The translations under genes and the position numbers were made by a program. This document shows, piece after piece, positions 1 through 12,345 of a stretch of DNA of 64,000 nucleotides. The notes beneath the pieces were generated by a model. It was not told where the DNA came from and ran no database searches. It saw only the letters and a program-made list of their open reading frames with translations. The first letter of the stretch is position 1. Each line of letters opens with the position of its first letter. Source of the DNA: Subdoligranulum variabile (GTDB lineage Bacteria; Bacillota; Clostridia; Oscillospirales; Ruminococcaceae); assembly GCF_025152575.1 (NCBI RefSeq), contig NZ_CP102293.1, forward strand, positions 1,488,001-1,552,000, read 5' to 3'.

Positions 1-104
1 CCGACGGTGACGGATTTGAAATTCATTGGCTTGTGTTTCTTTGCTTCGCCTTTGCAAAGAAAGAAGGCGCCTTTTTATACTCTGATTCCAAGGTGGTACA
101 CTGA

Positions 105-2675
<2,571 letters not shown>

Positions 2676-2679
2676 TCTT

Positions 2680-2798
2680 GTTCCTTCTTTGCAAAGAAGG
2701 AACCGAAGAAATTCCAAATAAAAATATCCCGAGGGGGTTTACCCCTCGGGATATTTTTGTTGAGAGTTCTTTTGGTTCTTTTCTTGCAAGAAAAGAAC
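2680..2798. repeat. 3'-end palindrome/terminator composite after gyrA
   Basis: A 24-bp perfect palindrome (2680-2703, core TTCTTTGCAAAGAA) is followed by CCGAAGAAATTCCAAA, a terminator hairpin, and a second palindrome with core TTTTCTTGCAAGAAAA (2775-2798). The same arrangement recurs downstream of several chromosomal genes in this window. I saw no copy inside the tRNA-inserted island. Confidence 0.8.
2720..2759. terminator. Rho-independent terminator of gyrA
   Basis: Inverted repeat ATCCCGAGGGG/CCCCTCGGGAT with an A-run before and a T-run after, so it can work in both directions. It lies 45 bases after the gyrA stop. Confidence 0.85.
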
Positions 2799-2811
2799 AG
2801 GCTCTCCCGTA

Positions 2812-2856
2812 TGGTGGGCCATCCAGGACTTGAACCCGGGACCAAGCGGTTATGAG
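2812..2856 (-). tRNA. 3' half of the interrupted CAT-anticodon tRNA (with CCA)
   Basis: Read on the minus strand this is the right side of the anticodon loop, the 3' anticodon stem, variable loop, T arm (GGTTCAAGTCC), acceptor strand ATGGCCC and CCA. Its 5' half is at 44602-44642. Joined at the 9-bp core, the halves give a 74-nt cloverleaf plus CCA with a perfect GGGCCAT/ATGGCCC acceptor stem. The T arm and anticodon arm resemble tRNA-Ile2 (CAT, lysidine type) more than elongator tRNA-Met, but sequence alone does not settle this. The gene is physically split and cannot give a tRNA here. Confidence 0.9.
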
Positions 2857-2981
2857 TTACTACCATTCATCAAAATAGTGTTTTTTTCGTGCAATTTTTA
2901 CAGTGAATGAACAGAAAAAACCGATTTAATTGCAATAATTTGACGAAACTTTGAGTATCATTTCCGCCTCTATTGAATCCT

Positions 2982-3061
2982 TCGTAGCCAATCCGTAGCC
3001 AAAACGAAAATTGGCTACGAAAAACGCATGGTTAAACCAATTTACTCACGTTTTGGCTACC
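2982..3061. repeat. Left-end GTAGCCAA repeats (candidate integrase arm sites)
   Basis: Two direct copies of CGTAGCCAA (2983-3003) and two inverted copies TTGGCTACG/TTTTGGCTACC (3011-3019, 3052-3061) lie within 80 bases. The 24-bp block 2982-3005 recurs exactly at 44502-44525. Repeats of this kind near both ends of a tyrosine-recombinase element resemble arm-type or excisionase sites. Confidence 0.6.
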
Positions 3062-3133
3062 AGAATTAGTAGACAATGCGATGCCCGCAGCTTTAACCGT
3101 TTTTTTGATACCAATTATATATTACCGTTTTTT

Positions 3134-3162
3134 CAGCTGTCAATACGACAGCTGTTTTTTTT
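3134..3162 (+). terminator. Terminator-like hairpin upstream of the first island gene
   Basis: Perfect stem CAGCTGTC/GACAGCTG with a five-base loop, followed by eight T. It may insulate the island from its left end. No convincing gene is seen between the left end and 3280. Confidence 0.6.
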
Positions 3163-3279
3163 ACGATAAAAATAATGATGGGGGAAGTGTACCATTTTGG
3201 GAAAATGCGTCGCTGACATTTTCCCCCCACACCCCCCTACTAGCTGAAAAAATGACTGGCTGAAAAGGAGATATTTTCT

Positions 3280-4131
3280 ATGAGAGAAAGAGTTACAACG
3301 GATCAGATTAAGTTGGCAAGAACTGTAGATTTAATCAGCTATATGCAGCAATACGAACCGGAAGAATTGATCCGAACAGGCCCGCATGATTACAAAACTG
3401 CTACGCACAGCAGCCTTTGCATCAGCGACAACGGTTTATGGCATTGGTATTCCAGAGGCATTGGAGGCCGAGGGGCGCTGAACTATCTCATTCAGGTTAA
3501 GGGAATGGATTTTGTCAGTGCCGTGCGCCATCTGTGTGAACTGGAACTCCCGGCCCATGCTCCTTTTCAGCCTGTCAAAAAAAATCCGCAGCACGAATAT
3601 GAGCGAAAGCCTTTCGCTCAGCCGCTTCCCGACAGCAACGCAGAAACGGTCGTGCAATACCTCAAGCGCAGAGGTATCGACGGGAAGATCCTGAAATACT
3701 GCATCAATCAGGGCATTATCTACCAAACCACACGAAGTGGTTATAAAAACTGCGTTTTTGTTGGGATGGACAGCGAGGGAAAGCCCCGATCTGCCAGCGT
3801 GAGAGGATGCCAGGGAATTTTTCGCGGCGAGTGTGCAGGAAGCGAGAAGCAATTCGGATTCTGCATTCCTCCCAAAAACACCGAAACCGACCTCGCAGAG
3901 GTTTATGAAGCCCCCATTGATCTGCTTTCCGGGGCAACATTGCATCTGATGAAAGGCCACGACTGGAGGCGAAACCATTATGTTTCCCTTGGTGGCCTGA
4001 ATTATGTGGCATTGGACAACTATCTTGAGAACCACCCGGAAATCCACAAACTTCTGCTCAGGCTTGATAATGATGAACCCGGCTTGCAATTTGCCATGAA
4101 GCTGCAGGAACGCTATCAGGCACGAGGGTAA
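3280..4131 (+). CDS. DUF3991/Toprim primase-like mobile-element protein
   Basis: 283 residues. The N-terminal 100 resemble the DUF3991 region, which looks like a DnaG zinc-binding domain without its cysteines (LWHWYSRGIGG, then GALNYLIQ). The C-terminal half looks Toprim-like: an acidic VYEAPIDLLS and a late LLLRLDNDEPG match the E and DxD elements. Such proteins are common cargo of Firmicute conjugative elements and are thought to aid DNA processing. AAAAGGAG precedes the ATG. The product stops at QARG, shorter than I would expect. A different frame reads KKEAVRQQEVR just after, so a small C-terminal deletion is possible. Next gene 33 bases on. Confidence 0.75.
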   Translation: MRERVTTDQIKLARTVDLISYMQQYEPEELIRTGPHDYKTATHSSLCISDNGLWHWYSRGIGGRGALNYLIQVKGMDFVSAVRHLCELELPAHAPFQPVKKNPQHEYERKPFAQPLPDSNAETVVQYLKRRGIDGKILKYCINQGIIYQTTRSGYKNCVFVGMDSEGKPRSASVRGCQGIFRGECAGSEKQFGFCIPPKNTETDLAEVYEAPIDLLSGATLHLMKGHDWRRNHYVSLGGLNYVALDNYLENHPEIHKLLLRLDNDEPGLQFAMKLQERYQARG

Positions 4132-4164
4132 GAAAGAAGCTGTCCGCCAGCAGGAGGTGCGCTG

Positions 4165-5058
4165 ATGCAATCCTTTATAGATCATTTCTATGTGTGCGAG
4201 GATCTGAGCAAACTGGGACCTTTGGACATTCAGCGTTTTGACACGCTGCAGGAGGCGGTAACTGCCTACCAGACGCTCTCCGGTGATAAGGTGAAAGCCC
4301 TGGGTGTACAGAACACGCTGCCCAGGCCCGGAACACTGGATTTTGTGCAGCACCTGAATGGGAAAGACACCCTGCTGAGCGATTGCCTGCGCCTTCCTGC
4401 CTGGCGTAATGCAGAAATACAGAAAACATGGAGCGAGCTGCGGGAACTTCTTCCCGGTGCGCAGCGTCGCACCATTCGCTTTATTACCCCGGAGTACCAG
4501 GACCTGTTTACCTTGCAGGATGGTGAATCTCTGAAAATGCGCTATATGGATGGTACCACCAAAACCACCCCTTGCTTTGCCTGTTCGGATGGATACCACT
4601 TTTACCTCGGCGCAAATCAGCTGTTTCATATCTGCCAGTTTGCGGAGATAAGCAGGGCAAACGGTACTATCTATATGCCGCAGACTTCCCATGAGGGGGA
4701 GCGTGCCGATACCTATGAGATTTATCAGTTGAGCCGGTACAGCGCAGCTGACTATCGCTTTGCTGACTATGGGTATGCCAAAGACAAGATGAAGGCCAGC
4801 GACTATCGCCATGCCTATTCCGGGATGCTGGCCAAGGACACCACACTGGATGACCTGTACCTTCTGCACAACCGGGATGATCGGCCCTTTGCGCACCAGA
4901 TGACCTCTATGTCTATGAGCGATATTATCGTCACGGAAAAAGCGGGAAAAAGAACTGGTTATTATGTGGACAGCTTCGGTTTTACGGAGCTGCCCACCGG
5001 GTTTGAGCGGCAACTGTCCAAAGGGAGAACGCAAAAGCGCACTGAACCCGAACGATAA
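4165..5058 (+). CDS. YodL/DUF4316-type mobile-element protein
   Basis: 297 residues, soluble. The C-terminal part has the YodL-like pattern: TYEIYQL, a YRFADYGYA stretch, then TLDDLYLLHNRDDRP, MSMSDIIV and YYVDSFGFTELP. The N-terminal part (YVCEDLSKLGPLDI...) is a less conserved segment seen in such proteins. Function is unknown; the family occurs almost entirely on Clostridial conjugative elements between primase-like and giant methylase-helicase genes, as here. CAGGAGGTG precedes the ATG. The downstream giant gene starts 14 bases after the stop, so the two are probably co-transcribed. Confidence 0.75.
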   Translation: MQSFIDHFYVCEDLSKLGPLDIQRFDTLQEAVTAYQTLSGDKVKALGVQNTLPRPGTLDFVQHLNGKDTLLSDCLRLPAWRNAEIQKTWSELRELLPGAQRRTIRFITPEYQDLFTLQDGESLKMRYMDGTTKTTPCFACSDGYHFYLGANQLFHICQFAEISRANGTIYMPQTSHEGERADTYEIYQLSRYSAADYRFADYGYAKDKMKASDYRHAYSGMLAKDTTLDDLYLLHNRDDRPFAHQMTSMSMSDIIVTEKAGKRTGYYVDSFGFTELPTGFERQLSKGRTQKRTEPER

Positions 5059-5072
5059 GAAAGGAATGGAGA

Positions 5073-8000
5073 ATGCCCACCTACAAGGATATAAGAACCC
5101 TTGCCCGGTCACTGGTCGGGCAAGTTACCGAAAGCGGCGAATCGTGGAAGGCTTTTCTGGATTCCGCCGCCTATACCTACAATTACGCCTTCCCGAACCA
5201 ACTTCTGATTTTCAGCCAGAGGCCGGATGCCACCGCTGTGGCCAGTATCGACTACTGGAACAACAAGGCCCTGCGCTGGGTCAACCGGGGCAGCCACGGT
5301 ATCGCCCTGCTGGACAGCCATTCCAGCCGGGGAAAACTCCGCTATGTGTTTGACATAGCCGATACCCACGGACGGGGGTATGTGCAGCAGGCCATGCCCT
5401 GGATGGTGGACAATACCAATCGGCAGAGAGTGTGGGAGGCACTCAAAAACACTGCCAATGCCGATACCGTCCAGAATGCGATTGCCCTGCGTGCTGCTAC
5501 TCAAGCTGCCGAACATCGCACACAGATTTCCCGACTGTTGGAGAACACTATATCCGGCAGCACACTGGAGTGGCGGCATAGGGACGAACAGCAGAAAATA
5601 CTGGAAAGACTGGCAGCACAAAGTGCGGCTTACATGATGGCCAAACGATGCGGCATCGACACGACAATGCTGGAAACGGATGCTTTTGCCACGGTTTCCG
5701 AATTCGATACCGACGCTATTGCGGTAGCGCTGGGGTCGTTGACTTCACAGGTGAGCCGACCCATGCTGCAAAGCCTTGGCAGTCTTGTCCGCCAGATCGA
5801 CAGCGTTGCATTGCCTGCCCCGGAAGCGCATAATCAAACCGAAGAAACGAAAAAGGAGGCATCCCGTGATGGAGTACACCCAAGTGAACGGGTATCTGAT
5901 CCCGAATCTGACACTGAGCGAACAACCGGCACAGCCGATTGGCAAGTACGGCGAAATCCGCAGGGAGTTCCTGCGGGAGAACACGCCGGTGACCTTCGAC
6001 CTGATGCTGATGGAGGGGACGCTGTACCCCCATCTGCTGGAAGTGGACAAGAGCGCAAGGAAGCAGATCAACCAGACCATGCAGCAGCTGATCCGGCAGA
6101 CACCGATGCCCAACCGGAAAACCGACCCGCTGGGCTGGGCGCAGCAGATGAACCTGCTGAAAGCACAGGCCGAGGAAATGGTGATGCCGATGCTGTACGC
6201 CCTGTAAACGAAGATACCCGAGAACTGGAAGCGGAGAGTGATGAAACACTCCCCGCTTTTTTTGTGCCCGAAGAACAGGCCGAAGAAATGGGCCTGCCTG
6301 ACGAAGAGCACCAGTCTCAACAGGTTGAGCAGGCAGCAGGCACCGATAACGTGCAGCCGCTGGCTCCTCCGGTGGTTGATCGCACCGGCGAAAGAATCAC
6401 AGACGAGGAGATCACCCGGGCGCTTTGCGACGGCAGCGGCTTTGAAAATGGCAAACTGCGGATACAGTATTATTTCTCCCAGCCGGTTTTGCCGACGATG
6501 GACGAAACGGTTCACTGGCTGAAAAAGGAATATGGTATCGGCGGCAGGTCGTGGAAACTCGCCGATGGTTCCCAGGGCTGGCTTGACTACAACAGCAAAG
6601 GCTTTGAAATCCAGTGTACCACCAATGAGGGCCGGGTGAACCGCCCACTTACATGGCGTGAAGTTTCCAGCCGATTGCAGTTGCTGGTCCAAAGCAACCG
6701 GTATCTGACAACCGAGGAACACTCCGAGTATGAAGCATGGCTATCGGCCCGACAAGCTGAGCAGGCTCAAAAAGCTGCGGATTTGGAACAGGCCAAGGAG
6801 ATCATTCGGGAATACTGTTCCGAGAATGATTTTGAGCCGCCGGAGTTTGAAGATCTTGCCAACATCGAACTGGCATATTCCACTGACGGCGAAGGAGAAC
6901 ACGAGATCACAGTTTATGCGGATCTTGTGCATCACAAGCTGGTCTACGAGGTAGATGGCGAGCGCCTCCTTTCCTCGCAGTACGGCAGCACAGCAGAACT
7001 GATTGCTCATGAATTGACCGACCTGACCTTTGATGGTCTGATTGGCACCGCTGAGCAAGCGTATCAGGAGCAGCAGGCTGAACTAGCTGCCCGGGCCACC
7101 CCCATCAAGCGCCCCTGTGCGCCGGGGGATGTGGTGTATCTGGAAAATGGCAAGCCCTATGTAGTGCAGGATATTGGCGAGACCGATATTCTGGTGCAGG
7201 ACCAGGACTTTCCGCTGTTCAGCCGAACCATTGACCGGGAAAATTTTTCCCGGCTGCTTGGACGGGATGACCGGAATGCAGACCTGCAGGTGCTGCCGCT
7301 GCCGGACGCAGTTCAGGAACAGACTCAGCCCGATGAAAGCACAGCGGCGGTGCAGCCGGAAGCTCAGGAAGAAAGCGCGGATTCCCCCTTTGTAGAGCAG
7401 GTCATGGCAGATGCCAAAGCCTTCTCGGAACCTTATGAGTACCAGCCCATCAACTATGTCGCACCGTATCGGCCTCCCGTTCCCGGCACTCCCAAGGAGA
7501 AGTTTGCCGCCAATATGGAAGCCATCCGCACCCTCAAAAAGGTGGAGCAGCGTGTAGCCCGGGGCATGGCACCGGCCAACGAGAATGAACAGAAGATCTT
7601 GGCTCAGTACAGCGGCTGGGGCGGACTTGCGGATGCTTTTGACCCAAACAAATCCAGCTGGTCCCAGGAGTACCGCGATTTGAAAGCTATTCTCACCGAA
7701 AGTGAGTATCTGGCGGCAAGGAGCAGTACCCTCACGGCCTACTTCACGCCGCCCGAAGTCATCCATGCCATGTACCGGGCGCTGGAGCGTATGGGGGTGC
7801 GTGGCGGCAACATTCTGGAACCCAGCATGGGCATCGGTGCCTTTTTTGCCCATAAGCCCAGCAGTTTCGATCTGAACAGCGCCAAGCTATACGGGGTGGA
7901 AATAGATGAATTAACCGGACGGATAGCCCGCCAGCTTTACCAGAAAGCACGAATCCAAATCACCGGCTTTGAAAAGGCGGACCTTCCTGACAGTTTTTTC

Positions 8001-11000
8001 GATTGCGCCGTGGGCAATGTGCCTTTTGGTGATTTCTCGGTGAGTGATCGGGCCTATGACAAGCTGCATTTCCGAATCCATGATTACTTTTTGGCCAAGA
8101 CCATCGACAAGGTGCGCACCGGCGGCATCATTGCCATGATCACCACCAGCGGTACCCTCGACAAGAAAAGCGATACCGTGCGGAAGTACATTGCTGCCCG
8201 CTGCGACCTGATCGGGGCGGTGCGGCTGCCCAACACGACCTTCAAGCAGAACGCCGGAACCGAAGCTGTGGCGGACATTCTTTTCCTGCAAAAACGGGAT
8301 CGGCTGGTAGAGAGGGACGAGGCATGGCTGCACATCGGCCAGACCGAGGACGGCATCCCCATCAACCAATATTTTGTAGAGCACCCGGAGATGGTGTGCG
8401 GCACCATCAAGATGGTCAGCGGCCCCTATGGACCTACCCCTACCTGTGAGCCCAGCAGAGAAGGTAAGCTGGAGGAACAGCTGGACCGGGCCATGTCCCA
8501 TCTTTCTGGCACCCTGACCAAACCGGAAATTGCTATCGAGGCAGCGGAAGAACAGGACGCTGATATGATTGAAGCTGACCCGGATGTCCGGAATTTCAGT
8601 TATACCCTGAAAGACGGCAAAATCTATTTCCGCACCAACTCTGTGATGAAGGAAATACGACTGGGGGCAACTGCCGACAATCGGGTGCGCCAGCTGATTG
8701 CCCTTCGGGATACTGTGCGGGAGCTGCTGCAGGCCCAGCTGGACGATCTGCCCGATGCAGAAATCCATCGCCTGCAGACACAGCTGAAAAAGCAATACGA
8801 TACCTACACCCATGCACACGGCCTGATCAGCAGTCGTGGTTCGGCGCTGGCCTTTCAGGATGACAGCAGCTATTACCTGTTGTGTTCTCTGGAAGATGTG
8901 GATGAAAACGGCAAGCTGAAAGGGCTTTCGGATATGTTCACAAAGAGGACCATCCGAAGCGCAAAACCGGCGGACCGTGCAGACACGGCCAGTGATGCGC
9001 TGGCCCTGTCCATTGGTGAAAAAGCCCGTGTGGATATGCCTTACATGATGCGATTGACCGGCAAAACCGAGGAAGAAATCGTGACGGAACTGAACGGTGT
9101 GATCTTTGAGGACCCGCTGGAAAAGACACCCGACGGCGGTCCGGTATATCGGACGGCAGACGAATACCTCTCCGGCAATGTTCGAAAAAAGCTGGAGATC
9201 GCCCGCCTTGCCGCAGCCAAGGATTCCCGCTTCCGGGTCCATGTGGATGCGTTGCAGCAGGTACAGCCTAAAGATCTGGATGCCAGTGAAATCACAGTCC
9301 GGCTGGGGGCAACATGGATCGAACCGGCCATCATCAAGCAGTTTGCCGATGAACTGGTGGATGCCCCGATGGTTTCCCGGCGTATGGTAGATGTGCATTA
9401 CGCCCCCTACACTGGACTATGGAACATTTCTGGAAAAAGCATTACCGGCGGAAATATCAAAGCAAGCGTCACCTACGGCACAAACCGGACAAACTTCTAC
9501 CACATTCTGGAAGAATCTTTGAATCTCCGTGCCATTCGTATCTTTGATACGGTCCGAGACCCGGACGGCACAGAACGACGTGTTCTAAATCCGCAGGAGA
9601 CCCAGGCGGCCCAGGGAAAACAACAGCAGATCGAGGACGCTTTCAAGGAGTGGATCTGGAAAGACCAGAATCGCCGACTTGCTCTGGTGAAACTCTACAA
9701 TGAGAGATTCAATTCTACTCGTCCCCGGGAGTATGACGGGAGCCACATTCAGTTTCATGGTATGAATCCCGAAATCACGCTGCGCCCGCACCAGCGCAAC
9801 GCCATCGCTCATATCCTGTATGGTCACAACACCTTGCTGGCTCATGTGGTAGGTGCAGGCAAGACGTATGAGATGGTGGCAGCAGCCATGGAAAAGAAAC
9901 GCCTCGGCCTTTGCAGCAAAACACTGATCTGCGTACCCAATCACCTTACAGAACAAATGGCATCCGAAGCGCTGCAACTGTATCCCAATGCCAATATCCT
10001 GGTGGCCAAGCGCACCGATTTTGAAAAGGCCAACCGTAAACGATTCTGTGGTCGCATTGCCACTGGCAATTACGACATTATTGTGATCGGCCACAGCCAG
10101 TTTGAGAGAATCCCGCTGTCCAATGAACGGCAGGCGCTTTATCTTCAAAAGCAGATTGACGAGGTGATAGAACAGACAGCAATGCTCAAGCGGGAACACG
10201 CCGAAAACTTCACCGTCAAACAGATGGAGCGGACCCGGAAACAGCTGGAAAAGCGGCTGGAAAAACTCAATAATACCGAACGAAAGGACGATGTTGTTAC
10301 CTTCGAGGAACTGGGTGTGGATTCTCTCATGGTGGATGAAGCCCACATGTTCAAAAACCTCATGTGCGTTTCCAAGATGAGGAATGTGGCGGGCATCAGC
10401 CAGACCGAGAGCCAGCGGGCCAGCGACCTGCTGATGAAAACCATGTATCTGGATGAAATCACCGGCGGGCGAGGCGTGACTTTTGCCACCGGCACACCGT
10501 TGTCCAACAGCATGACAGAGCTGTACACCATGCAGCGGTATCTGCAGCGGCACACTTTGGAGGTCAACGGGCTGGCAAACTTTGATGCCTGGGCTTCGAC
10601 CTTTGGCGAGACCGTGACAGCCATTGAACTGGCCCCCGAAGGCACCGGGTATCGGGTTAAGACCCGCTTTGCCAAGTTCTACAATTTACCGGAGCTTATG
10701 GCCATGTTCAAGGAGTGCGCCGACATTCAGACGGCGGATATGCTCAAACTTCCGGTGCCGGAGCTGGAGGGCGGAAAGCCCATCAATGTACAATTGCAGC
10801 CCAGCAGCATCCAGCGAGTAATGGTGGCAGACCTGGGAAAACGAGCGGACATTGTGCGCAATGGTTCGGTAGACCCCAAAGAAGATAATATGTTAAAAAT
10901 CACGAACGACGGCAGAAAGTTGGCCCTGGATCAGCGCTTAATTGACCCGGACCTGCCTGATGACCCCAACAGCAAAGTAAATGCCTGTGTGGACAGGGTC

Positions 11001-12272
11001 TTTGAAATTTGGGAAAGGACGAAAGCCAATCGCTCCACCCAACTGATTTTCTGCGATCTATCCACGCCTAAAGCGGGCGTTTTCAATGTGTACGATGATA
11101 TTAGGGATAAGTTGGTGACACGCGGTATCCCCAAGGAAGAAATTCAGTTTATTCATGATGCCAACACCGAGGCCCGCAAGGCTGATCTTTTCGCCAAGGT
11201 GCGCAGCGGTACGGTGCGGGTCCTCATGGGCAGCACTGCCAAGATGGGGGCTGGCACCAATGTGCAGCGAAAACTGATCGCTCTGCATCATCTGGATGTA
11301 CCGTGGCGGCCTTCCGACATCGAACAGCGGGAAGGCCGCATGGTGCGCCAGGGCAATGAGAACAAGGAAGTGGCAATCTACCGCTATGTTACGGAAGCCA
11401 CTTTCGATGCCTATTCCTGGCAGCTGATCGAGAACAAGCAGCGGTTCATCGGTCAGGTGATGACCAGCAAGAGCCCGGCCCGGTCCTGTGATGACATGGA
11501 CGAGGCAGCGCTGTCCTATGCGGAGGTCAAGGCCCTGGCCGCTGGGAATCCGGCCATTAAGGAAAAGATGGATCTGGACATTCAGGTGACCCGGCTGCGC
11601 ACGCTGAAAGCACAGTACACCAGCCAGCACTACCGTCTGGAGGATGATGTAGCCATCAAGTTTCCTACCGAAATCCAGAAAACAAAAGGGGTGATTGCAA
11701 ATTGTTCAGCTGATGCAAATACTGTTGAACAAAACACGCATCTGGACAGTGAGGGCAAGGATGCCTTCAGCATCTGTCTGATGGATACGACCTATGACAA
11801 ACGTGAAGATGCCGGACGTGCCCTATTGGGCCTGATTGGCGCAGCCATGTCCAGTGAAAAGCCGGTACCCATCGGCAGCTATAAAGGATTGACCGTGCAG
11901 GCCATCTTCCTGCCGTTGGGGCAGGAATTTCATGCCCAGCTTGTGGGGGCTGGCGTCTATGACGTGCCCCTCGGAGCCGACGCCTCGGGTAATATCACCC
12001 GTATTACCAACGCTGCCGCCGGTATCACGAAGCGCCGTGACGAAGCCACTAACAAATTGGCGCAGTTGGAAAAGCAGCTGCAAAACGCAAAAGATGAATT
12101 GCAGCAGCCGTTTCAGCAGGAGCAAGAACTGGCTGAAAAGAGCAGGCGTTTGGCAGAACTCGATGCACTTTTGAAGATGGACGAGAAGGACCGTGTTGTG
12201 GATGCCGTCCCCGATGAGGAAAGTCAAGTATCCGTGCGTTCGGTTCGTCAGCGTTGCGGTATAGAGAGGTAG
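5073..12272 (+). CDS. Giant polyvalent DNA methylase-helicase of a conjugative element
   Basis: 2,399 residues. Order: an N-terminal domain (about 1-230, ArdC-like in feel, NYAFPNQLLIFSQRP); an acidic Pro/Ala/Asp/Glu linker (about 260-430); large polyvalent-protein-associated segments; an N6-adenine methylase fold with motif I LEPSMGIGAFF (about 913) and NVPF as the catalytic motif (about 981); then an SF2/SNF2-type helicase with Walker A VGAGKT (about 1592), DEAH (about 1753) and motif VI near QREGRMVRQG; and a coiled-coil C-terminus (about 2310-2370). Such proteins are hallmarks of Firmicute ICEs, probably protecting or remodelling transferred DNA; the exact role is unproven. The linker DNA encodes tnpV in another frame. 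Confidence 0.9.
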   Translation: MPTYKDIRTLARSLVGQVTESGESWKAFLDSAAYTYNYAFPNQLLIFSQRPDATAVASIDYWNNKALRWVNRGSHGIALLDSHSSRGKLRYVFDIADTHGRGYVQQAMPWMVDNTNRQRVWEALKNTANADTVQNAIALRAATQAAEHRTQISRLLENTISGSTLEWRHRDEQQKILERLAAQSAAYMMAKRCGIDTTMLETDAFATVSEFDTDAIAVALGSLTSQVSRPMLQSLGSLVRQIDSVALPAPEAHNQTEETKKEASRDGVHPSERVSDPESDTERTTGTADWQVRRNPQGVPAGEHAGDLRPDADGGDAVPPSAGSGQERKEADQPDHAAADPADTDAQPENRPAGLGAADEPAESTGRGNGDADAVRPVNEDTRELEAESDETLPAFFVPEEQAEEMGLPDEEHQSQQVEQAAGTDNVQPLAPPVVDRTGERITDEEITRALCDGSGFENGKLRIQYYFSQPVLPTMDETVHWLKKEYGIGGRSWKLADGSQGWLDYNSKGFEIQCTTNEGRVNRPLTWREVSSRLQLLVQSNRYLTTEEHSEYEAWLSARQAEQAQKAADLEQAKEIIREYCSENDFEPPEFEDLANIELAYSTDGEGEHEITVYADLVHHKLVYEVDGERLLSSQYGSTAELIAHELTDLTFDGLIGTAEQAYQEQQAELAARATPIKRPCAPGDVVYLENGKPYVVQDIGETDILVQDQDFPLFSRTIDRENFSRLLGRDDRNADLQVLPLPDAVQEQTQPDESTAAVQPEAQEESADSPFVEQVMADAKAFSEPYEYQPINYVAPYRPPVPGTPKEKFAANMEAIRTLKKVEQRVARGMAPANENEQKILAQYSGWGGLADAFDPNKSSWSQEYRDLKAILTESEYLAARSSTLTAYFTPPEVIHAMYRALERMGVRGGNILEPSMGIGAFFAHKPSSFDLNSAKLYGVEIDELTGRIARQLYQKARIQITGFEKADLPDSFFDCAVGNVPFGDFSVSDRAYDKLHFRIHDYFLAKTIDKVRTGGIIAMITTSGTLDKKSDTVRKYIAARCDLIGAVRLPNTTFKQNAGTEAVADILFLQKRDRLVERDEAWLHIGQTEDGIPINQYFVEHPEMVCGTIKMVSGPYGPTPTCEPSREGKLEEQLDRAMSHLSGTLTKPEIAIEAAEEQDADMIEADPDVRNFSYTLKDGKIYFRTNSVMKEIRLGATADNRVRQLIALRDTVRELLQAQLDDLPDAEIHRLQTQLKKQYDTYTHAHGLISSRGSALAFQDDSSYYLLCSLEDVDENGKLKGLSDMFTKRTIRSAKPADRADTASDALALSIGEKARVDMPYMMRLTGKTEEEIVTELNGVIFEDPLEKTPDGGPVYRTADEYLSGNVRKKLEIARLAAAKDSRFRVHVDALQQVQPKDLDASEITVRLGATWIEPAIIKQFADELVDAPMVSRRMVDVHYAPYTGLWNISGKSITGGNIKASVTYGTNRTNFYHILEESLNLRAIRIFDTVRDPDGTERRVLNPQETQAAQGKQQQIEDAFKEWIWKDQNRRLALVKLYNERFNSTRPREYDGSHIQFHGMNPEITLRPHQRNAIAHILYGHNTLLAHVVGAGKTYEMVAAAMEKKRLGLCSKTLICVPNHLTEQMASEALQLYPNANILVAKRTDFEKANRKRFCGRIATGNYDIIVIGHSQFERIPLSNERQALYLQKQIDEVIEQTAMLKREHAENFTVKQMERTRKQLEKRLEKLNNTERKDDVVTFEELGVDSLMVDEAHMFKNLMCVSKMRNVAGISQTESQRASDLLMKTMYLDEITGGRGVTFATGTPLSNSMTELYTMQRYLQRHTLEVNGLANFDAWASTFGETVTAIELAPEGTGYRVKTRFAKFYNLPELMAMFKECADIQTADMLKLPVPELEGGKPINVQLQPSSIQRVMVADLGKRADIVRNGSVDPKEDNMLKITNDGRKLALDQRLIDPDLPDDPNSKVNACVDRVFEIWERTKANRSTQLIFCDLSTPKAGVFNVYDDIRDKLVTRGIPKEEIQFIHDANTEARKADLFAKVRSGTVRVLMGSTAKMGAGTNVQRKLIALHHLDVPWRPSDIEQREGRMVRQGNENKEVAIYRYVTEATFDAYSWQLIENKQRFIGQVMTSKSPARSCDDMDEAALSYAEVKALAAGNPAIKEKMDLDIQVTRLRTLKAQYTSQHYRLEDDVAIKFPTEIQKTKGVIANCSADANTVEQNTHLDSEGKDAFSICLMDTTYDKREDAGRALLGLIGAAMSSEKPVPIGSYKGLTVQAIFLPLGQEFHAQLVGAGVYDVPLGADASGNITRITNAAAGITKRRDEATNKLAQLEKQLQNAKDELQQPFQQEQELAEKSRRLAELDALLKMDEKDRVVDAVPDEESQVSVRSVRQRCGIER
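5869..6207 (+). CDS. tnpV: TnpV-family protein nested in another frame of the giant gene
   Basis: 112 residues inside the linker-coding part of the giant methylase-helicase, in a different reading frame. The ATG has a near-perfect AAGGAGG nine bases upstream. The sequence follows the TnpV pattern: YTQVNGYLIPNLTL, PIGKYGEIRREFLRE, and a closing WAQQMNLLKAQAEEMVM helix. TnpV is a small protein of unknown role carried by transposons and conjugative elements. In the outer frame the same DNA gives only low-complexity Asp/Ala/Pro/Gly sequence, so the nested frame looks the more constrained of the two. Either an overlapping gene pair or an old insertion bridged in frame. Confidence 0.7.
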   Translation: MEYTQVNGYLIPNLTLSEQPAQPIGKYGEIRREFLRENTPVTFDLMLMEGTLYPHLLEVDKSARKQINQTMQQLIRQTPMPNRKTDPLGWAQQMNLLKAQAEEMVMPMLYAL

Positions 12273-12345
12273 GTTATATGATACATATACGCAAAACAAT
12301 TCGAGGTCCCCCCAGATGGGGTCACAGGAGGAGAGAAAATCAACC

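Noticed and set aside
3081..3263. Small frame at the left island end
   Set aside because: It runs through the terminator hairpin and has no ribosome site or recognisable sequence.
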